The translations under genes were made by a program, and so were the position numbers. Below the pieces are notes generated by a model. It saw only the letters and a program-made list of their open reading frames with translations. It ran no database searches and was not told the origin of the DNA. Shown piece by piece: positions 1-12,100 of a stretch of DNA of 64,000 bases (the first letter of the stretch is position 1; the number at the start of each line of letters is the position of its first letter). The DNA comes from Neelides folsomi (Eukaryota > Arthropoda > Collembola > Neelipleona > Neelidae), in NCBI GenBank assembly GCA_034687125.1, contig JAQGBZ010000135.1, positions 62,001 to 126,000 of the forward strand, given 5' to 3'.

Positions 1-339
1 CGTATGTACCAGTATGCGTACTTATTTCAAAGTATACATAACTTGTAGTTGTGGTGGTAGTAGTAAAAGTAAATACATAAACATTTCTCTCAAAGCCTGA
101 GAAAATAAAACATTCTTTTATCGACTTTCCCTTTCTTATTGACCTCTTGAGAAAAGAGGACACACCAGAGCGTAAAAAATCACAGAATGCTTGGAATTTT
201 TTGAGCAGAACATTTAAATTGTTGTTAAAGGGGTTTAAATAGTCGGTCTAGTATGTGTAATATTTATTGGTTTATTTGTTTTGGTTTGCACACCACGTTG
301 TAAAGCTGGATTATATCTAATTTGAAATTTTGAATTCAG
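1..339. other. 5' flank of otopetrin gene
   Basis: AT-rich, no ORF of note. The bases directly before the first ATG (…gaattcag) look like a splice acceptor. The first recognised exon may therefore be preceded by an untranslated or coding exon outside the window. I see no convincing TATA box or initiator. Confidence 0.4.
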
Positions 340-3300
340 ATGAAGCAACGGTTCTGGAGGAGTAATAACAACGGTAACGAGAGCAGCAAAAGATTAGCCG
401 ACGACGAAGGAGACGAACTTCTCAAGAGCGTAGCAATGACTACTAAAAGCAAGCAATCCACCATTGCCCGCCTCGCCCAGCCCGAACCCGACGACCCCGA
501 TGAGTCCCTGCCGATGTTACCGCCGTCAGCCATCCCATCCGGAACGCCCGCACCTCCCCAGTCCGTCTCCACATTTGTCAAGGCAAGTTGAAAGGGGAGG
601 AAAATCAAATAACATTAAGCCCCATATGCCATTTTTTGGAAAGACATGGGTGGTTGGAAATTGGATTTCTTTTAAGTTCCAACGATTAAATCCTACGTAC
701 GCGTGGTTGGAAGGGTCATGAAGAGGCGAAGTACCACAAAATGAGCCAGCGGATCATGAGTCACTTTCATCCCCCATCGATCCCACATGAATGGAACTCA
801 CCCCGGCCCTCGAGCGGTCCTGGAATCTATTCGGGACTCGGCGTACGCCGCTCCCCTAGTCACGTGTTGCATAATAATACATACAAAGCCCGGCCCTCAC
901 TTTCTCTTAGAAATTCAGGGTGGGTTTTCATGATGTTCGGAGTGAGACCTGAATCCTTTTTAAGCTTTCCCACACTCATCGGCCTCTCTATGTTGCTTCG
1001 TTCGCATATTACGCATAAAACGATAAAACTTTTCCTTCGCCCTCCACATCTTTCCACTCACACGTATTTCACATATGGGGAATCATTGATTGATTTAAAG
1101 CCGCAGACAATATTGCATATTTACTTTTATGTATCTTATATCAATACATTCAGCTCGTAACTTCAGTACATTACATCTATAGCATAACCAGTTTACATTC
1201 CTAATAGCCTTATACCAATACTACATACTATACATCTTCTTAGGCTCTAAATATTTAACAATGTAAGAAATTTGGAAATACTATTATGGCCATGTGAAAT
1301 TGAATTCCAAGTTTTGGGTAATTGACTATAAATTACGCTCCTTCAATTTCTTGCATTTATTGATATGAATTCGATATCAAATAAAGTTATTGCCAAAGAC
1401 GATACAAAAATACAATGAATGTAAAATAACTATTATTACACAGTTGAGTACAATAACAACAACCATTTACATTGTACATAGAGTTCACAAATGTTAAGGG
1501 AGTTTAAGAATAAGGCAATAACATTTTATTTAAGAGCGTATTTAGAATATAACGTTACTTCAAGTTAATTGAACACGATTGGATATCACGTGTAACAAAA
1601 GTAAACAAATAATAGAAATCTCATTATAATTGTAACAACATTATATATATTGTAGCTTTCATATCTAGTCATTTGATATAATATATCTATCTACGTAAGG
1701 CCTGTGAATACTTCTAAAATTCATTGGATTATTTGTTGTTATTTTTCCTACCTGTAGAAAAGCAGGTGATCAATAATCCAATGAAAAGCAACCCGATCCC
1801 CAGCACATGCCAATTGAATAATTTATAATGGCAGAGTGTTCCCCCTTCACTTCACTGAGCAGTCAGAACCGATGATGAAAAAGATCTAGTGAGGTGATGT
1901 GATTACAAGGCGGGAACCAATCAAACCATTTTGATCCACCCTAAAAAAGAACTCGAGATGTGTCCTGTAGGTGTTTTCGGGAATGGAAACCGCGTCCTTT
2001 CGCCCCTTCCCCACTCAGCCCTTTTCCCTTAAATCTTCTTTTAATAGACGGAGTTCCTCATTGACTCTGTCAACTGGCTAAGAAAACACTTAGAGTTAAT
2101 GAAAGTTTCATTTTCCCTCTCGCCGCCCCTCGCGCCCAAGGAAAATTACGAGGAAAAGAAAGCAAATCCATTTGCTTTTCACTTCATTTTTGTCTTGAAA
2201 GCCCGTAATACACGTCGTGCTCACTGGGGGTGTTCTCTCCCAGTCCAAACTCTTGGCTGGCCAAGATCAATAAAAGGGGAAAGGGAGATTGGACAGGGTC
2301 ACATCCTAGGATATTTGAACAAGTGGATATTGAATGTCGCGAGTCCTTCAGGAATGGATCATGTTGAGTCGGATAAGAACGGATGGTTGAAAGTCGTGAA
2401 GTTGATGGATGTCCTCTAATTTTCTCGTGTCTCTTTTCCTACAGGTGAAGCCAGACGGAACAGGTTCACGGACGGTGGCCGCCGAGCGACCTCCCTCCTT
2501 CATTTGGTTCCAGCAGCCATCGGTCCAAAGGTGGTGTTGCAATTACGCGTACAAGTTCCCCAAGAACGCCAAGTAAGTGTGGGCGAGAGAAATACGACTC
2601 TTTTTCATGCAACAGTTTAAAGAGGCAAAATGGTCATAGCCCCATTCCCTCATTAGCCCGGGAATCCATAAGGCATCCATTGTATCCACACTAGTCCCGT
2701 TGGTTTAATAGAATTGGAATATGGTAATTAAGGCTATAAACCGCTTGGCTGCCAGGTTGTTTCAACCCTCATAAAGTGGATTAATAGGGGACCGAAGGCG
2801 GGCGGCAGGTTTTGGGCTGACTTGGAGCGGCGGTGTGTGTATGCCTGGCCAGGCTTCCCCGTTGGTCACGCAAGGGAAAAGGAGACGATCGATCCGACTC
2901 CATCCACAATTGTATATTATGGCCCCTGTCTGGCTGGGCGACAATCGAACTATTAATTCCAATCCTCCTTTCCCCGCTTTCTCTTCCGCTTACATTTCCC
3001 TCTCTTCGACTTCGCTCTTCTCCGGAGAGAGGGCCAGGGTTTGTTTGAGAAGAGGATCCCTGGGGAGGTAACAGGTAGGAGATCAGGCGACGGAGATGGT
3101 TTCCAGTCGCCGCCGCCCTCTGATGTGCAAGGCGGATTCGAGAGGTCGTAGGGCAACATAGGGTGTGGAGCAGGGAAGGGGCAAGGAACTCTTCTGTCTG
3201 GCTCCGCCGACTCCGAGCTTCCAGCATCATGAAATATGTCCCGGGTAGAAGCAGGGAGAGGGTTGCCATGGGGACTGGAGTCTGCGGGATCTCATCTTCT

Positions 3301-6300
3301 GAAGATCGAACTCCTCCGATGAGGGAACGACCGACGCAGTGCACTGTTTGTGGACAAACTCTGAAGCCATTTTCCCGTCTCGCCTCTGTCTCGACCCTCC
3401 CGTCGCGGTCCGAGCTCCCTCACAGACCCGAGTCTCTTTCCTGTCTTCAGCCGAAGCAGTTCCGAGGCTCATTGTTGGCCCAGTGTGACAATGGGTGGCG
3501 GACAGCAAGTTCACGTGGCGACGGTCGAGTCCGAGGTGGAGGGCTACCGCCAAATCTCCGAGGCCGCAACCCTCCCGCTCAACGAAGGCAAGAAGGGGAA
3601 GTCCAAGGAGAAGAAGCCGAAGGAGAAGAAAGAGAAGAAGACGGTGACAGTGGTGGAAGCACCCATAGCGGCTCCTCCACCGCCGGTCGAGGAATTCCCT
3701 CTCCCTCCACCCGAAGACACGCTCCTCAACCTCATCGTCCTCAATAGGTTTGAAGCCCTTGGTCCTTGACAGGCTCCAGGCACCCATGCATACGCACATT
3801 CGACCGCCATTCAAAGCTCATACATACATCCCTCCTCATTCCACTCGGTTAACTTCATTTGGGGTGGTGGTTCGTGTGAGGATGTCGTAACAGGGGCTGA
3901 GAGAGAAAGGTCGAGGGCTGGGTGGGTTCCGATGGGGGACCGTCGTTCGCCCACCCGTGTCCAGACAAACACCCTCACATTTCCATGAGGCTCCTCAGTT
4001 GACTTGGAGCTCCTCAGTGAGCGGACGAGTGTTGACCCAACTGCAGGATGGAGGACCCTCACCCAAGGTTTGCCCACAGCCCATAAAAACCACCCTTGAT
4101 GGGAGTGCTAGGCCGCGGAGCGGAATGGTCGAGGATGCCAAAACGGGCGTAGTCGGATTATTCCCTTCTCTGACTCATGGGAACGAAGGGAGGGAGGGAG
4201 AAATGGAAATGAGTTGACTAATTGCCTACTCTCATGTTCTAGGACATCTCTTTTCATCATCACGAGTGCTCTCTACTGCAAACTCGCTGTCATCGTTTGT
4301 TTGGCCTTCCTTCTCTCGGAAGTCGTCACCCTCAATGTCCCACTACACTTCTTTGAGGTAAAAACCCCGTTGAGGCTCAACGACCCTCCCCCCACTAAGC
4401 CCTCCAAATATATTCGGACCGATAAATATACGCCTTTATACCCAATGTTGTATATATAATGGAATTGTGATGAGACATAGGGAATCTCCAATGTAATATG
4501 AATCCCTCTGCCCTCACTTATCTCTACTAGACGTATATATTAAGATTTAAACGGAGTTCTTATCTACAGAAACTTCTTTCCCCTTGCATTCCCAGTGAAC
4601 TTGAGTTATCATTCAAAGTTATGACTCTCCTCAAAGAATATTTCCCAACCAGAATTATATAGTATAACAACCCAATGTTCTCACTCACAGTTGATATAAA
4701 TGCACATAAATGAAGGACGCTTTTGAACCTTTCATTGAAAATTGACTTTATTGACACTTTCCCGGAATTGATTGAATTCTTGAGAACTGTGGGCGCAGTG
4801 GTATTGAATTAATTGTGGACTCTAGGGCGTGTTTACTTACTTGTACGGAGGCAGCATCCTTTTCTTCCTCTATGTCTTCTGCTACCTGCTCCACGACTCT
4901 TCCCAGAAGAAGCGCCAGCGTCAGAAGGAATGCAAAGAGAAAGAGGTCAAGAAAGACGAGGAAATGGCAACCGACGCGGCCTCCTCAAAGTCGGGCGAAA
5001 GGAAGCAGTCGTTCCTTCAGGTATGGAAAACTTTGGTCTTCTCCCGGGTTTATTATTTTATTTATCTTGATTACATGGCGTGAGCCTGGAGGTTGAGTAG
5101 ATGAGATTCACTCTCTGACTTCCCACTTCATTAATGTAGGAAGGCCGGCACAAAGGGAAGTATGAGTTAGCCGAGAGAGAAAGACTCGATCCGCTCTTGC
5201 AGAGCGAGGTTTGTACACTTCTCATTCACCTCCACTACCGCCGTATCTTAACTACTTTCTCTCTCCATCGAGGGGCTTCCTCTTCCTTCGGGAAAGTCGT
5301 AAACGGCCCGCTTTCCTCTCCATCCCTCTCCTCCCCTCAGATCCATGACAATGGCGACGGGAGAGGGGTGCTTTTGATCCCTCCGAAAATCCCATTTCTG
5401 CTTCTTCGTCATCGCTTCCGCTCGCTCAACACTCAAACCGGAGCATTGGAAGCTCTTTTGCCTTTGGCATTTCTCTTAACCAAATTACGACCCTTTGTCT
5501 CACTCTCCTTGTACTTCATGAGACTACTAATATCCCACTCAACTTGGTGGAGGAACTTGCCATAGAAGGCTTATTGATTCCTGATTTTTATTAAATTTTA
5601 AATTCACAGCATTTCTCAACTCCCTAATTTAAATTCCTGCTCCGACTAATAGCATTATATTAATATGAATAATCATATTAACGACCTGCTGGGACCCGCG
5701 GTCCTCTTTGGAACTTCTTAAAAGAATGTTCCGAGTTGGCTCAACTATTAACTTTTGTCGACGTGCATTTGACGTTTGGGGCGCTTTTATTTTTGTTTTT
5801 TGTTCCACCCCCTTGGTCTTCGCTGGAAGTGGGGGAATTGATGTGGAAGTTGGGTGTTTACGTGTCTTTGGGTCTCCAGAGCATGCTGAAGGGAGTCCGG
5901 AAGGGAAGCGATGCAAAGGATGTGAATTTGAACGACGGATCTGGCGATGCTGGCTCAGCAGCAGCTCAACCAACTCAAAGCCAGGAAAAGGTAACGTCCG
6001 AGTCTGGACCTGCGTCTACTAAAGATGGACCGAAGCCGAAGACGAGTCAAAGTGACACTGCCCACGGGTCGTTTTTCCTTCGGATGGGAACTCTCGGTGG
6101 GTCTTCTTTTATACTCGACAAATATTGGAATGCTATTGATTTATTGATTATCGTTTTATGCCCAAACTTTTCAAAGACCCCCGGCTAAAAAGGAATAATG
6201 CTCAATGTTTAATGCAGTTATGTAGAAGTGTAGAAAAATTTATCTTGTAAATGTATAGATTTTTCCCCTTATAAGTGAGTATACAAACTCCTATACACGC

Positions 6301-9010
6301 GGAGATTACAAAGTTTTGAGTTTCAACTTTGGACTTAACTTTCCCAATGTGTTTCCGTTACGTTTTTCCTATTTATCCAGCAGTAAAATGTGTCGTTTCC
6401 TAAATGTAGCATTTGGACTTGGATCTATGATTTACATTGGACTCGAGCTCGGATCTTTCTTTGAAATCCCAATGGAGTCGCCATGTTACAACATTCTTCG
6501 CGGAGTCAACCCGCTCCTCCAACTCATCTTCACTTTCATGCAAATGTACTTCATCTTCATCAACTCAAGGGTAAGCTCATTTTCCCTCCACACTTTCATC
6601 TCTGCTAATTAAATGAGCCAATGGGAATGGCCGGAGACGGGCGTCCATTGACTCCAACCAAATGATCAATTTTCCATCTCTCTTCTAGTTGAGGATTCAC
6701 AAGTTTAAGATTATTGCAAGATTTGGACTCATGCACGTTGTGGCCACGAACCTCTGCGTTTGGATCCGAGTCCTCGTCCGCGAGTGTTTGAAAGAAGTGA
6801 CCCAACACCAGTTGAAGAACGGATCTGGACTCACTGAGGATTATATGATCCGAGGTTTTGATTAATTCATCCTTTTCTATTCGACAAGGCAGAGGACAAT
6901 GGGATATAGCAATTAACCCCTTATAGCCCCGTGTTAAAGAGGTTCAATAAATTTGGGATGAAATCTCATCCTGTCCATTGGTCCCTTCACCCTGCTGCCT
7001 CGCCGAATGCATAATGATGATCCAAGAGACATTCTGAACCAATGACTTTGCAGAAGGAAATCGTCTTCTCTATGGGCGAATTGGAAACTGGAGCTTCTAT
7101 GGGACGACGACTACCGCTGAACCAGAGATTGGCTACAACAGTTATGGAGAGAGTTACGGGCGGCTGACTCAACCACGGCCAACTCCTCACAGCGGGCCGC
7201 TGCCCACAAATGTCACTTGCGAGAAGCTCAACTTTATGGGCACCATCGTCTCTGATGCGGCGCCCTATCTTTTCCCTGTTGTCATTGAGTACAGTCTCAT
7301 TGCCGCCGCGGTTGTATTCATCATTTGGCGAAACATTGGACGCGGAGTTCCGACCAAAGGGTATACTTATTATGTATTTATACTCCTATTTATTTATTTA
7401 ACCCTAGGAAATGGCTAAAAGTGTTCTACACAAAAAGCGATAGTTATCGATGCATGCAACATTAGTTTTATGGTTTTCTTTCTGGCTTATCGTTAGCTAC
7501 AGTGAAATCAAATAAGGGGACAAAAAAACTCTTATATACTTATTTATTTCACTTTATTTCTTTCTTATTGGTGTTTATAGTAAAAATATTCATTTTTAAT
7601 TTATTTATTATTAAAATTGTCGAATTGTATATAAAAAGATTGGCAGTGTCTGGATAAAAGTTTTTGCCGTTTTTGCAAGCACAGTAGTCTGGATTATAAA
7701 TTAATCCACTGAGTGAAAGTAGTTTTCTCCATGGAGCCCTTTCCAGTAAATGTGAAAAACGTACTTAAGTAGTTTTATATAGAATAACTATCAAAACGCA
7801 CGTGTTAGTGTGGATATAGAAGTTAAAAGAGTGAACTGGCTAGGTTAGTGTAGTTGGTTGGGGAAAGGGTTTGGATAATTTATACTCTTGATTAAAAGGA
7901 AATGGCCCTGAAATGAAATATGTATCTAATTGTTTCCTCAACTCCATTTCAGGACTGGCGAAGAGGGAGACGAGAGTCAACAAGAATGCTGGGAAATGGG
8001 AACTGAGACTTACAGGTCAGTGAGCGTGTATTAATTAATAATTTGGTAAAATCGATCTTAATGTGACTTTTGCACTTTGTAACCTTTTTAATTTTCCTTT
8101 CCAGTCGGTACACCGGAGGAGGCGAAGGAAGCCCAGCAGGACCCGTCGATTGCGTTGGTGCAAGCAAAGGGCTATTCTGCGGACTTCTTCTCCTCGTCGC
8201 GGCGTTCATCTGCCTCATCTTGTTCTTTGTTCTCGTGGCTCGTGGAGAACTCAAACTTCTCGCCATTTATCTCGCCGATTGCTCCCATGCTGGTCTCCTC
8301 ATCATTTCCTTCTTGGCAACCCTCATTGGCTTCATTAGGTGAGGAAGATTGGATTTTTGGCTAGGAAATTAATGGTTTGGTTCACAAAGGGTTCGGAGAC
8401 TCCGGTTCCACGGCGATCATGGAAGTCCTCTCAGGGACATTCTTCTCAGAGTTTCAATCCTTGGCGTTTTCGCCTATGCTCTCTTCAGTCTCATCTCTGG
8501 AACGATTCTCGGTCTCTCACTTGACATCCCGTCTCTGCTCGTTGCTGGAACCGCCGCCCTTGTCATTCTTCAGGTTCGTCACAAAAAATTAAAAAAACAA
8601 AAAACTAGATAACAGATCATCCATAATAATTAAATTTAGTTTATAATTTCAAAATTAAAGAATGGTAATTTTAATTTTTCTAGGTGATCATTCAAATGCT
8701 GTTCATCTCTGACGTTGGCCGTCGCCGAATCCATTTGCCTGAGCATTCAAGAACCAAACCTGGACGGCAAATTGTGACTCTTCTTCTCATCACGAATCTG
8801 ACCATGTGGGCAATCGTGACTCTCGAGATCCGGAAGGTGGACTCTGACCCTGTTCAAAGGGACTTTTATGGCATCATCCCATGGCTTCTTGTTCAACGGT
8901 TTGCACTTCCTCTCTACATTTTTCACCGATTCTTTTCCGCCGTCACTCTTGCAGAAATATGGAAAAATGCGTACACTCTCAAGTACATCCCAGTTGCTGG
9001 TGGAGTTTAA
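340..9010 (+). CDS. OTOP: Otopetrin proton channel (14 exons)
   Basis: Otopetrins are 12-TM proton-selective channels of the plasma membrane, used in acid sensing. Exons assembled by phase: 340-582, 2445-2572, 3451-3747, 4243-4357, 4826-5020, 5140-5208, 5880-6096, 6410-6570, 6689-6854, 7054-7360, 7953-8015, 8105-8338, 8390-8573, 8684-9010. They total 2706 nt, 901 residues, and every junction keeps frame. Residues 1-223 are a cytosolic, Pro- and Lys/Glu-rich N-tail. TM1 is near 224-251 and TM2 near 263-284, followed by a charged loop (about 285-415). The otopetrin-typical FLRMGTLAFGLGSMIYIGLE motif is TM3, near 410-435. The last helices end in HRFFSAVTLAEIWKNAY-type sequence. Intron 1 would use a GC donor (AAG|GCAAGT). 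An ATG at 3491 inside exon 3 could start a shorter isoform. The family call is firm. The first two exons and the 5' end are less certain. Confidence 0.93.
583..2444 (+). other. Otopetrin intron 1
   Basis: 1.86 kb between the first two assigned exons, with a GC-AG border. Its first 500 bases are GC-richer than the rest and hold short ORFs on both strands (for example 741-1160), with no recognisable domain and no splice logic. Contains the 66-base hairpin at 1720-1785. Confidence 0.5.
1720..1785. repeat. Perfect 14-bp inverted repeat forming a 66-base hairpin
   Basis: TTCATTGGATTATT at 1720-1733 is exactly complementary to AATAATCCAATGAA at 1772-1785. An inner ACCTG/CAGGT pair (about 1749-1767) extends the structure. 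The size fits a small RNA hairpin or a tiny MITE; neither is shown by the sequence alone. Confidence 0.5.
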
Positions 9011-9123
9011 AGGAATCTCCCATTTCTCAATGTTTCAATTGACCCATACCATTAATGGCTCATAATGTAAAGCATTGCTTTACTCCAATAATATTTAGAA
9101 ATGATTAGGTGGCAATGAGAGTA

Positions 9124-9129
9124 AATAAA
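9124..9129 (+). terminator. Poly(A) signal of otopetrin
   Basis: AATAAA about 115 bases after the stop codon at 9010, in AT-rich 3' sequence. Position and hexamer fit a cleavage signal. Confidence 0.5.
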
Positions 9130-12100
9130 GTCTCTTTTACATAATAGGTTTATAGTGCAATTTGACAGGATAGGAAGCAGCTGCTTGTAAGCTACGTATG
9201 TTTATGGCTAAATGATCATTAAGATCAAAATGATGAGAATGTTAATGGGATCTATAGAGGATTACGCGTGTTTTGTTAGTATAATTTCCATCAAATTAAG
9301 TTTGGACTAATATGAAGTCACTCAAGAGAGATTCAATTGAAGTGGACAAGTTTTTGTAATATAAGTAATATTTGCTAACGATATTCATAGTTTTACAATG
9401 TAGCTTTTCAGCTCCTTTTCTAATTAAACATTCATAGGGTGTGGCTTTGATGACCAAGAAAAAAACTCCAATTGTAAATTCAATGAGCTATGAAGCTTAC
9501 AGTTGTGTAAATTGTAAACTGACACTTTTCTCAACTTTTTTATTCTTTTAATGACTTTTAGCTCTGCTCAAAATGTCTCAAACTGCACAAATGTGCTTTC
9601 ACTTATTTTCTTCTCACATTTCATGAATGGACCTTTAATTGGACGAATCTTTTATAACGAGACGTCTCTAGAATTTCAATCTAGAGTGAACCATTTTTAA
9701 TTGATATACCTCCTACTACAATTTCATGAGCCTAAAATTTATATAAACTATTGATAGAACTATCTTTAAAAGTTTCAATGTGTCCTTTCAACCAATATTG
9801 AACTAATTTATCACTTGGTCAGCCGAATATACAATCTGTAATTTTGTTAGTGTGAAAAATATAAGCACTTTACAATCTAAAATCTATTGCTCATTTTGAA
9901 ATAATAGGTCTTTCCTTCCCTTTCCCTTTGATTCAAGAATCTCTTATCTAAAACATCATCTCATTTAAAATTATTAAATATACATATATCTAGATTTAAT
10001 AAGATACTACATTACTATTTTATAAGGTTTATTGTAAGGTAATGCGATTGATGGAAATAGCAACCTTCAATTTTAAACTCACTGCCAAATGTTTCTTTCT
10101 TATTTGTTTCGTTCTTTGAAAGAGTAACAATTCAACGCTATGATGCATTATAATTACTTATTCTTTCAATATAATTAAATTTATAAGTAAAAAGTAAACT
10201 TGAGAATTTAATATATGAATATTATTTAATATAAAAAGGGTCTCCCAAGAAGGAATCGAGAGTTTGAATCTAGTACATATAGCCACACAGATTAAACACA
10301 TTTAATCATAACTTATCAAACTGGCAACTTTTGAAGAATTTCATTAGAGCACTTTTTGACTCTTCTGAAATTAGATAGCTTTGTTTAAAAACTATTATAA
10401 AGGCTTTTGTGAATAATGATAGATTTTAATAATTTCCTGGAATTATTTTAATATTAATTACTCATTGTTAGTAAAAAAATGGAAGGACGCAAGTGAAATG
10501 TTTATAGTTAATATAATTAATGAACGTAATTTTTAATTAAGCTCTCGTTCAATACCTAAAATGCAATTTAAAGATGTTATTTTAGGCCTATGATTTCTCT
10601 AAAATGGGAAGTCTTAACAGATTTTTAAAAGCTTCTCTCTACCCCTTTCTGTAAATATTTAGGTATAAAATAATATTTATAATCATGATAAGATGAATTT
10701 AATATAAACTTAATGCTAACAAATAAGTCTATAATAATCATAAATAATTATATAAATAATAGCTAATATAATATAAAAAGCTCGTAAAGAGCCAAGGGAG
10801 AATTTCCACCGATTTCTAGTCTAGGGATCTAAATAACTCTAGATAATTAAATTTAGGAATTTTAACATTATAGGACTTTGGATATAATGTACATTTCTTA
10901 ACATTTAACCAATCGTTTCGACATTTTCAATTAAATATGAAAATAGTTGATAGAGGTTTGGAAAAACTTTCTAATGAATGTCAAAGGCTGAAGAAACAAT
11001 TGCGAGAACCCATTAGTTAAATGTTAAATACAAATAAACCTGTAGATTTTCTAAAAGTATTATACTTGTTGCAATCATTGTAAAAGAGAGACTTTCAAAG
11101 TTGTTCACCCATATTGCCATCAAAGCTTTTTTAACCTATCGACCTTTTCTCAACATGAAAGAACTTCGAGGGAAATCGAACTCAAATGTTTCATATGTTA
11201 ATTAAGGCTTTTTCTTTGCCCTCTCGTGCACCCAGCAGACACATCAAAATCGATATACGATAAATTTCATAAATACAACAATAGACAAAAGTACACTTTT
11301 AGCAATCTAAAACTTATTGGGACTTATTATTAACACGGACAGAGAAAAGGAAAAATTTTCATAATTTATGACGAACAGCGGAAATTAAAAAACTGACCAA
11401 TTTCACATCAAGTGCAAGGTTCGCATCCTTGTCACTAACAAAACCTTCCTGACATCAAAACTTTATCGACTTTAATAAATTAATGTAGAGTTGGTATTTT
11501 ATACGTAAAATCGATTTCCCATTTCGTGAAAATTTTAGAACCTGCTCTTTTCTCGGTTTAAGTTTGAATTGTCACGCTTGAGGCCCATTAAAATATTTTA
11601 AACATGAACGTATTACAATTAATTTTTTAGAAAGAATCTCGTTAACATGAAACAACATGAAGTATGTCTTTGCATATACTTTATTCTACTCTAAAAATGC
11701 CATTTGCACAGATAATTAAAACCCTTATTGTCTTTAGAAATTGATGTTTAAAAACATAAATACATAGATGAATAGAATTAGTAGAATTTAAATTAAAGCT
11801 CTCTCGTACAATAAAAAGTACATGAGCCGCAACATTGACAAACACTTTAAACATTTAAGTACATTTGGCAGTTGAAATATCACTACCAATGTAACTCCCA
11901 TTAAATTGATGAATTTGTACAGAAATAATTTAAATAATAATACACAGTTTAATGTCAAAGTAGCATGATGGAATATTTCTAGGCGTTTTGGCAAAATTAG
12001 TAATTCAATTAACTCCAATCTGGATATCAATTTTTCCCATTCTCTACTACACAATTTAATATTCCATGAAGAACTCTACAGACTTTTTGACAAATCATAT

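Noticed and set aside
3163-3747. 194-codon plus-strand ORF over otopetrin exon 3
   Set aside because: Its frame differs from the exon frame that joins both neighbours in phase; it is a GC-rich shadow.
5197-5565. 122-codon plus-strand ORF after otopetrin exon 6
   Set aside because: Runs through the exon 6 donor into an intron; the next family-matching exon starts at 5880 and joins in phase without it.
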